DNA of 64,000 nt from assembly GCF_037975245.1 (NCBI RefSeq), contig NC_092571.1, positions 16,735,917 to 16,799,916 on the forward strand, written 5' to 3'. Source of the DNA: Apostichopus japonicus. Taxonomy: Eukaryota > Echinodermata > Holothuroidea > Aspidochirotida > Stichopodidae. A model generated the notes under the pieces. That model had not been told where the DNA came from and searched no databases. It worked only from the letters and a program-made list of their open reading frames with translations. A program made the translations under genes and the position numbers. How positions within the stretch are numbered: the stretch's first letter is position 1; every line of letters begins with the position of its first letter. Below, one piece after another: positions 12,201-22,200 of the stretch.

Positions 12201-13185
12201 TAAACACAGGGTGAACATGACCTGAGCAACTGCAATGTCAAAGGTAAAAGATATGTATAAGTGGTCTGTTATAAGTATCTTAACTGTCTGCTGACCATTT
12301 GGAAAAGAGAGTGAGTGAACACATGTGTGTCCCTTATATACCAGCCTGGGTACTTTCAATGGTAACCTAATTAGCATGTGTATAGAAACTTTATAAAGTG
12401 CTACTGATGGAAAATTCCATCAATGCAAACTGTATTACTCTAGCCAGAGGCTTATTAGAGGGGGTAAGTAAACAAAACAAAGTTGACCAGTATAATATGG
12501 TCACACAACAGATACCACTAGCCAGTTAAAGTGTCAGTAAAACCTAACTGTTTTTTTTTGTCACAAAAATGTTTCTAAATGTCTGATTTTACATCCTCAG
12601 TTCCTGAAGTGAGTTTGAGGATTAACAGTTATGACTTGAGGACATGTGTGTACAGTTGTAGATTATAGTAGACTGAATTTTGGAGGGAAATAGTTGACCT
12701 CAAAACTGATGAGAATATGTAGTGATTATAAATTGCATGATATATCTGTGTAATATTGACAAGAAAGCCATGAGACTGTATTTGTTTGATGTATGAATAG
12801 GCTTTAACAGTGAAACCAAATGTACCCAAACTCCTCTCTTGAGAAGTTCTGAGTTTATCGAGAGTATCTAGAAGATATGGTCATTCTGAAATAACATGAT
12901 TATGCAGCTAATGTAACAACCACATTGATCGGTTCTGGAGCATTTTGGCAAGAGTTGTTGATGTGCAAGTACCCAGGTGTATGTACATTGTTAGTGTGGT
13001 GTCCAAAATCTCTGTGGCAGACAACCGAAGAGGCAAGGAACAATATGTTTAAGGAGTCCTACACGAAGCTGTGTGTAATGCACAGTTGAAGCACATTATG
13101 CCAACCCATTGGGATAACAAACGTTTGCCTGCATAGTCACATGTATAAAAAGTACCAAAATTGATTGTTTCCTTTCCCACTTTAG

Positions 13186-13254
13186 ATGTGATTTCCATAC
13201 AACAAGACAAGTAAACATTCCTTGGCTGGATCAAGGCATCGCAGCATTCCAGCC
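13186..13254 (+). other. VEPH1: Probable 5' UTR segment of VEPH1
   Basis: A strong acceptor (CTTTCCCACTTTAG, ending 13185) precedes the start codon by 69 nt. This suggests the first coding exon begins here and is spliced to an unseen upstream non-coding exon. The frame is open back to 13222, but the family start is Met-His-x-Leu-Phe at 13255, so the upstream codons are treated as UTR. Confidence 0.5.
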
Positions 13255-16200
13255 ATGCATGAGCTCTTTGCTCAAGTCCTCTCTCGGAGGGATCTCTCCA
13301 GGGCAGGCGATCTGTTCTCTCTCCCAGATGCTGCGATAGTGGATGACCTATCGGAAGCGTTGGACTGCATCGCTGATATCACCTCCTCCCCAGACTATGT
13401 TAAAAATGACAACGATCAAGCCGTAGTAGAGATATGTATCACACGAATTACAACTGCCATCAGGTATGAGAAATCTCTGCTGTCGTTAATTAGCAAAAGT
13501 TGCAAACAATCCCAGTTCACTTGGTGTAAGGTCTAATTAGTTTTTCAGGCAAATTTTCTGGTGCACCAAGTCTTGGTGTTTCTGTTCCAAAAAGATACGA
13601 TTAAGCCGGTATTTTTGCTGTATTACTTTCGAAAACAATCGTTCAGTCAAATCCACATTCCCCTTGTGTAGATCTTTCTGGGACCTCATTTGTTGGAAAA
13701 GGACCTTGTTTACAAATTTTTACAAGATGTACCATGTTGTGAGAGTGTGGTTATACATGGTAAGTTATCACATCACGATGAATGGAAATTTATCATATAT
13801 CTGTGTTTCAAATGGAACATATTCTGGCTTTAAATAAATGAGTGAAGAAGTAACGTTTTGAATATAAAGTTTTATATCTGTGACAATTTATTGGTTTTTT
13901 TTGTCTTTCAGAGATACTTCCTCCTTAATACTACATGTGAAAGCCCTGGTAAACCTTTGGGAAACCTGTTTACATTTCAATTTGAAGCCAGGCCAATCTG
14001 GAGAGGATCCACCTCATGCTAAGATAGCCTCTGATATCATGAGCTGTTTGTTTATGGTAAGGCATTCTTTGCACAGCACATAGTAGCTCAAAAGGCAATG
14101 GACTTGTTGCCCGGTTGTTATATAAACTTGATATGTTGCACATCTGTGTAGGATTTATTGCTTCCACAGAATTGTATGATATCTGCATTATTGTCTTTGT
14201 GAGTTGTCACTGTTGATCCTGAGTGACGTGGGATAGGATCCCTGTTAATCCTGAGTGACGTGGGATAGGATCACTGTTCATCCTGAGTAATGTGAGGTAG
14301 GATCACTGTTCATCCTGAGTGACTTGAGATAGGATCACTGTTGATTCTGAGTGATGTGGGATAGGATCACTGTTGATCCTGAGTGACGTGGAATAGGATC
14401 ACTGTTGATCCTGAGTGACTTGGGATAGGATCACTGTTGATCCTGAGTGATGTGGGATTCGATCACTGTTGATCCTGAGTGACGTGGGATAGAATCACTG
14501 TTGATCCTGAGTGAAGTGGGATAGGATCACTGTTGATCCTGAGTGAAGTGGGATAGGATCACTGTTGATCCTGAGTGATATGGGATAGGATCACTGTTGA
14601 TCCTGAGTGACGTGGAATTGGATTACTGTTGATCCTGAGTGACCTGGGATAGGATCACTGTTGATCCTGAGTGACGTGGGATAGGATCACTGTTGATCCT
14701 GAGTGATGTGGGATAGGATCACTGTTAATCCTGAGTGAAGTGGGATAGGATCACTGTTGATCCTGAGTGACTTGGGATAGGATCACTGTTGATCCTGAGT
14801 GACTTGGGATAGGATCACTGTTAATCCTGAGTGAAGTGGGATAGGATCACTGTTGATCCTGAGTGAAGTGGGATAGGATCACTGTTGATCCTGAGTGACG
14901 TGGGATAGGATCACTGTTGATCCTGAGTGACTTGGGATAGGATCACTGTTAATCCTAATTGAAGTGGCATAGGATCACTGTTGATCCTGAGTGATGTTGG
15001 ATAGGATCAGTGTTGATCCTGATTGATGTGGGATAAGATCTGTTTCAGTCTGTGTGGGAGTACGATTTCACAAGCTTTTGAGTATTTAGATTGGTGATTT
15101 CTGTGAAATAAGTGATTAGAAGGAGAAGTGTCTTCCTGTCTTGGTACATCTACCCACACAGTGTCGTGTAGTGTGTGGTCAGAATGGCTTTTGAGAGGCA
15201 ATGGGCTTGCGATGAAAGGATTGCAGGTTCGAGTCCTGGCCAGATCCTTATGCTTTGTGCTTGGGCACTTTATATTCATTGCCTCTCTTTACTCAACTGT
15301 ATAAATTGGGACCTGCAGGGTAACTTGTAAATATATATTTGCGTGTGCGGTCTGTGGCTGCACCTTATGAGAAGTACCTGCATGGGACAAGTAGATGTGG
15401 TGCACTGTAGTGATACAAGACTGAAAACCACTACACGAACGCTGGTTTGTCTGCCAGTCAGTGATTCAATGTTTCAGGATCGACAGCAAACGGTCGGTGG
15501 GTTCCCACTGATAAATTATATATTAGACTTATCAGTGCATAGACCAACCAATAACACTGCTACATTTAATGTCGTGGGCACATCATTCCCACACAATGGC
15601 ACACTTAATGCAAACGTTGAAAATAAATAAAATTCTGTTCTCTCCCTTCTAGCAAAGTTGCGGTGGTGGATTTGTCCTGCAACAGATTCTGGATGTGGCT
15701 GTTTGTTTCCTGCATCAAGGCAACAGAGAGATTACAAGAAATGTTACAAGCTACCTTGCCCTAGCAGCGATACAGAACATACAGCTGATGTCACTCCATA
15801 CATCATCTTTAATTAGTAGTGTACTGAAAGGTGAGACAGAAATGGCAAATTTTAACGATAATAAGAATAATAGTAATAATGATAATTAGTCTTATATAGC
15901 GCATAATCCAACTTGAACAGGTAGGTGCTCAATGCGCTTTACAGGTGACCAATCGATAACACTCAGAAAATAATTTTTTTTTAATGCCACGCTTTAAGCT
16001 CTTCGAGAGAGTCCAATGAACGTTAAACGAAAGTGAATTTCGCAAAGGAGGGGCTGTATGTTTTGAAGCTGTGATCACCCAAAGGTCTACATGTGAGGCA
16101 ATGAGAATTGAAGCTGGAAAAGATGAACAGTGTGAATGCATGGGTCTGTTTGTAAACTCTAAGATGAAAATTTAAGGATATGCTAGGAAAATTGTTAAGG

Positions 16201-19200
16201 AGATGTTTGTCATCTGCTGTTTGAAATATTAATGCAAATTTAGACAGCTTCAATAATCATGATAAGAAACTTAAACAGCAATTGTCAGTATCAGTTAAGA
16301 TCGTCTTCCAAATCTAATTTCCCAAAACCATAAGTGGAATTCTGCAATAATATCATGCAAGCTATTACAGTGTTTTACCTTGTGTGTCAAGCTTGGAGTA
16401 TTCCAAAATAGTAACTTGAGGAGAGACTCCCAGCACTCAGGCCATCTTGAATTGAAAGACAATGGTGAGAGAGGGACAGAGATACAATAATAGACTCCAA
16501 AGTTGGCTGTTATAATTTTACCTTTCAAAATCCAGCTGGTGACATTCCTTTGTTTTACAATATGGAAAGGATTTCAAAGCAAACTTTTGCTGTTTCATAA
16601 ATCCAAACGTTATTAAAAAAAAATTCAAATATTTTTAAACTTCAGTGTCATTCCCAATGTCCTTAAAATCCACCTTGTTCTTTGACAATCTAAAATCTTA
16701 TAAAATCTTATCTCAAATAAAAAGTTTTGCTGTTTTTATATTAATTTTTACCCTTTTGTTTTTTATGATTTTATTCTTTTTTAGGAAACTTCACTCTTTG
16801 CTGCGTATTGCCTCAGATCTATCCCGAGTCACCCGAAATGATTCACTGCAATCTTTCTCAACTTCTCGGGGTTCTGCCGGACTGCGACGAAGCAGAGAAG
16901 GGTTACCTGCTGCAGCTTGTGGCTCTCATAGCTAAGGATAATCCTCAGGTGATTTAAACCTCTCTTATTTTGAATGATTAAATGTGACATAATTATAATA
17001 TGTTGATTAAGGAAGAGTCATAAATTAGTAAATGGGAGGGAGAAAATTGGCAGAGAAAATATATACAGTTTTTGAAAGAGCTAAAAAAAAAAGCCTATAT
17101 GTTATTACTAAGACTGAGAACATGTTCTAATCTTTGTATATTAAGCTTTTCAAACTTAACATGGAGTAGTCTTCTATTAACCATTGACTTTTGCCACCCT
17201 CCATCCCCCACCCCATCCCCCACCCACCAAAAAAGACAGTTTTATTGTACTGAGATTAACCTTTGAACTCTACTGCCCTGCAGTCTAGGATATCGTGCCC
17301 CATCGTTCGTTTTGCTGTTGTTGGTGTTGTTTGTTAAGTTTGATTTTCAAACTTAGCGTCAGTCATTCCTATTTCTCAGATGAACATTGAATCCTTTTGG
17401 TAGAAGATTGACTTTTTGACTCATTCTTTGCCCTTACACCAGATGATCATCCCTACCCCCTCTCCATCCCACCCCTCCCTATTCCCTCCCCCACCCCTCC
17501 CCATTCCCTCCCCCATACCCTTTCACTGCAATACTAAGCCTTCAAATTTGATTGACAGGTGCTGAGCAGTCATGTTGGATCGTTGATAATGGAGTTGAAC
17601 AATTCTTCAAGTTCAGCTGAGTTGATCTTAGCGGCCCTGGTGGACATTGCGTCCTCCGATCCATCTCCATTAGACGCTAGTCTGCCAGCCTTAGAGAACG
17701 CCATATCTCGTCAGCCGTCCCTTTTGTCTACTGCCGTGAAAATCTTTGGTGCTGTGGGAAGGTTAAACGAAGTGAGTTGCTCAATGGATTCTCCAAACAT
17801 GGGATATGGGTTTTTTTGTCTTGAAGCTAACACCTTTTTATCGGCAGGACCCTCGGCTATGCAAGAAAACCGTAACTAAACAATAGGAATGATGTAGGGT
17901 GGAGAGTAGTAACGGGTGACGGACCAGTGACGTTTCCATGGCAAAAATAACGTTTGACTCTGTATGGCTTCCTTCATTACTTATCTGTTGCATTGGATGG
18001 AATTGGTTTTGTGGACTTAAATGTCTGATATGGATGGAATGTTGTACTGTAATATTGAAATATTAGCATGTATTATGGCAAATTGCAACAGAGTACTTGT
18101 AATGTCAATGAAGAACAAGTAGATCTATTGCTGGGGTACTCATTTAATATTGCAAAGCAGCTCAGAGAAAACTATGGGTTGGAATTAAAGGGCCAGAAAG
18201 GATCATAATCTCACTATATACCTTGCTTGAGAAATGTGCAGGGTAGGCTGGTAGGGTGTTTAAGACAAACGTCCGTAGGGACTGATTACGTGTTTAGTGT
18301 AAATCTTGTGAGCCAACTTTTTTTCTCAAGCCAGATGGAAATCTTCTGGGGACCCCATTTGGTCTCATATCAAGATTTACTAGGACCTTCACTAGGGGTC
18401 TCTTAATCACATCACTAAAGCACAAACAGCCATTTCAAATTCCTATTTCCTATTTCTGGTTTGCTCATTTAATATTTTTTTAATACTTTTATCATTATTT
18501 ATATTTTATTATTATTATGTTAATATAATTTTATTATTATTATCATTATTATGATTATTATTATGATTATTATTAATATTATTATTATGATGTTATTATA
18601 GGAGAGTGCCAGAGACTGCTTGTCCTTTCTTGTCCATCACCTCTCAGTGGTCGATCAGACATCACTACCGGCAGTTCTGATCGAAATAAAGAGCATCGCC
18701 GATCAGTACCAGGGACTGCTGACAAATTATCTACATTTGATTGGAATGCAAAGCCAGAGCAAATCAACAGCCACTAGAATGATAGTTCAACAACTCCTTA
18801 GAGATAATACTTACAGGTGAGTCTCTATACCATCACCCCCTTCCCCCTACCCCTTCCCCTTCCCCAAAGAAAAAAAAAGAAAGAAAATTGGCAGCCTTTA
18901 CCCTACGCTAGCCAGGTTGACTTTAATACCCTCTCATGATCTGCTTTGTGTTTTTGTTTACCTATTCCTTGTGGTTTATTTCTTTGTTTTTTTGATTTAT
19001 GAAGTAATTGAAGATCAAATAACAATGTTTCTATTTTACTCACTGGGCCTCCATGAATGACAATTACTTGAATAGAAATGCTGATAATAATGTTGAATGT
19101 TTTTCGATTGCCATGAAGCCAATCATGGTCTGTGTCTTTCCTTGCACATTGTCATGCACAACACAGAATCTCCCATATTAGCAAGAAATAACATGCTAGC

Positions 19201-22200
19201 AGGAAGGTTAGCTTATAGTGGTGTGATAAAATGGCCGCACCATGAAATTCCCAGTATGCTTCCGTCATAAACCATTTTAACATGTTGTATGCATCCTGGC
19301 AGGCTTCTTGAAGCTAACCACGAAGTTTGAATTGTCCCATTATTGTATCATTTCCTAAATTTTGCAGTACTTCCTCGATGGTTTCCAGCATCGGATCCAA
19401 GCAGCAAAGTTCGTCGAGCATAAGCGAAACGGAGAACAGCAGCAGACTGAGCGAGTCCGACAATCATCCTAGACAGTACAAGAAGAGACAGTCGGGTAGA
19501 CCCCAATCTGAGGTCCCTCCGCAGGGTCCTCCCATGCTTTCAAGGCCTCATTCGGAGGTCCCACTAGGGGGACCCCTGTCGACAAGACCTCTCTCTGAAA
19601 TACGCAGCGTTGCTCATCACAACTCTAGAGAACGGTCGATGCTCAGCCCAAAGTCGCAGAGATCCATTCATTCCGTCGACAGGCAATCGTTATTCAAGCA
19701 CGAACTTCCGCCCTACCACGAGGTGCCACATAGTAGCCAGTTGGTGGCATATAGTGCCGCTCAGAGGGACCACAGGCCCTCAAGACACGATCTCTCAGTG
19801 AAGGCCGACATATCACGTAACGGATCTAACGGCAAGCTCAGCCGAAGAAGCCTGCTCTCCGTGCAAAGTCAGTACATGAAGGAGAACTCCCCGCCCCGTT
19901 ACAATCCCCCTCCCATCCGGCCAGGAATGGAAAGGTACAGGGTAAAGGACAGCCAGTCCAGCCTTTCGGATCGATACGAACCTGCAGTGGTCTTGAGGAA
20001 CAGGGCTAATCCACCTCGGATATCGACGACGGAGGGGCGGAGGATGCCCCCTACCGGGGAGCAGAACCGAAATAGCAGCATACATCAGTACTTATTCAGA
20101 AGACAAAGAGAAATGTGCAATTATGTGGATTCCATCAAAACACGGATACCCATCCCCCAAGACTGCACAGTCTCAGGTACTACACATCTATTACTTGATC
20201 TTGAGATCCCTCCTTCCCTCCCTCCATCCCCTCACCCTCCCCCTGGTCTATTCAAAGGTGTAAGAACAAGTTTGGTTTTTCCTTTTGGTTGTATTAGTGT
20301 TATCACAGAATCAATACTTAATACTACGAGAAATGCAGTCACCTCGAAAATATCTCAGGGAGGAATAAGTCATGCTGTCATTTGTAAGAGGATGGTAGGA
20401 ATGAGTGGCAAATTCAATAAATGAAAACAACTGAAGGTCTTTGAAATGCAAAACAGGATTTTGCTTAGCTGTTAAAAAAGACCTACCCTACCTATACAGT
20501 CCCACTATACAAGATAATGGTTGATGATTTTAAACGTGACTGTTATACGCTCAGTGTGGTGGGGTGGGCCCATGTGGGGGAGGGGGGGAATGGGGGAAGA
20601 TGAAATAATCTGTAACAGTGTACAGAATGTCTCTTGCCATCAAACCTCAAAATACCTGTGTACCATATCTGAATTAATCCTCGTACAACAGAATCAAAGC
20701 TCAAATAGCAGAATCTTGCTTAAATATGGAATGTTTATCAGTGGATTTTATTTTAATTACAAGTTTTAATATCCTAAATTTGGAAGAAATCTAGCTTTTT
20801 TTAAACTGTTCATGGTGTGTTCATGGTGTTTTCATGGTGTGTTCATGGTGTAGTCATGGTGTGAACAGTTCGTCAAGGTTAGTACTTTACCAAACTGCTT
20901 TGGTAACCTAATGATGAAAAAGGTATATCAGGGTATAATATGGTGTAAGGTATGCCAGTTGTATCTCCAAGTGTTTGTCAGAAGAAATAATGAGTCCTAG
21001 CACCTGCAGAGTGATTTGCGAGTCTCTTAGAACCACTGAACATTTTGACTACCGTCCTGGATACTTTTCTCTCGAATTGATAAAGCAAATCCAAAAACGT
21101 GCACAAACTTATTTCTGTTTACCAGCAGATGTGCAGTGTTTGCTAATTATTCTATTGCCAGTAGATGTGATGTACTGGCTAAACTCTATATAGCTTCCCC
21201 CACATGCAGATATGGTTAAATAGCATTGTAAAATACCTGTGTTCAGACTTCTTATTATCATGGTTTTAATGACAATGACAATAATGATATTAAGGACTTT
21301 AAACTTGCATTTTTTATTTTCCACTGCGAATTTAAAGGAGGACCGTTCTATCGTTAACTATTTTTTGTTTCCTTCCAGGGGGTGCAGGTGGCCGTCCTGT
21401 AGGCCGTGTGGACTTCTTTTGTTGTCAGAAATCAATGTACTGCCTGTATGATAAGAAACCCTTCATTATGGACACAAAGCACCTACAGCAATGGATACAT
21501 CTCATGTTTCTTCATTTACAGGTGAGATTACCCCCCCCACCTCCACCCCACTTCCCCCCCAAAAAAACAATTTGAAACTATTGAATTGAATTAAAATATC
21601 ATTAATGAGTCATTAGTATCTCTGAATTACTTAGCATCTCAAAGTGAACATCACATGATGTCATTATTCCTATGCCCAGTTTATATATCATGTCATGATC
21701 GTACCAGGCAGTATTACAACTATACAGTAGAGACTTGTAGTGAGTCCTTGTGACACACAGTTCTATGTGAGGATCAAGCTATTCTGTGTGTTGGCTTGAC
21801 GTTTCGATCCTAGCAGGATCTTCTTCTGAGGCTGAATGACAAGTTACAGAAACAGAAAAGACAATTACACACACAGAATGCAGAAAGGTTAATGAGCAGG
21901 GTGAACACAAAAGAGATAGATATAAGGGAAAGATTAGTAGACAAGGGATGGAAAGAAGAAAGAAACCAACATCGAGAAGGGGAGAGGTAGGAGATATACT
22001 GTGGAGGGACAAAGAGAGGATTAAGGGAAGAGGGTAGGAATAAACTAGAGAAGGACAAAGACAGAAAAGTGTGGAGAAAAAAAGGTGGAAGAGAGCTATG
22101 AGAAGAGGGGTGACAGAGGGGGAAAAGGGGAGATAGAAGGGTTGGGGGGGGGGGGAGCAGAAGAAAGGTTGGTCATATCCTTCCTGAATGTTGAGCCCAT

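Larger units (their letters stand above)
7950..13185. other. Spacer between D2HGDH and VEPH1
   Basis: I see no convincing gene in these 5.2 kb. The first AATAAA after the D2HGDH stop is at 8733-8738, but it falls in a short dispersed repeat (about 8665-8760) that resembles the one at about 15855-15945. A TATG/TG microsatellite covers about 9157-9205. Around 10800-11250 the base composition becomes locally richer in CpG and C-runs, with degenerate TCGGGAGC repeats. This could be a repeat or promoter-proximal DNA, and I cannot tell which. The remainder is plain AT-rich sequence. Confidence 0.55.

Noticed and set aside
13222-13254. Extending the VEPH1 start upstream
   Set aside because: The frame is open, but the first codon would be non-ATG. 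ATG at 13255 gives the family MH.LF start.
14206-15040. CRISPR-like regular repeat array
   Set aside because: Repeats are contiguous with no unique spacers, in an intron of an animal gene.
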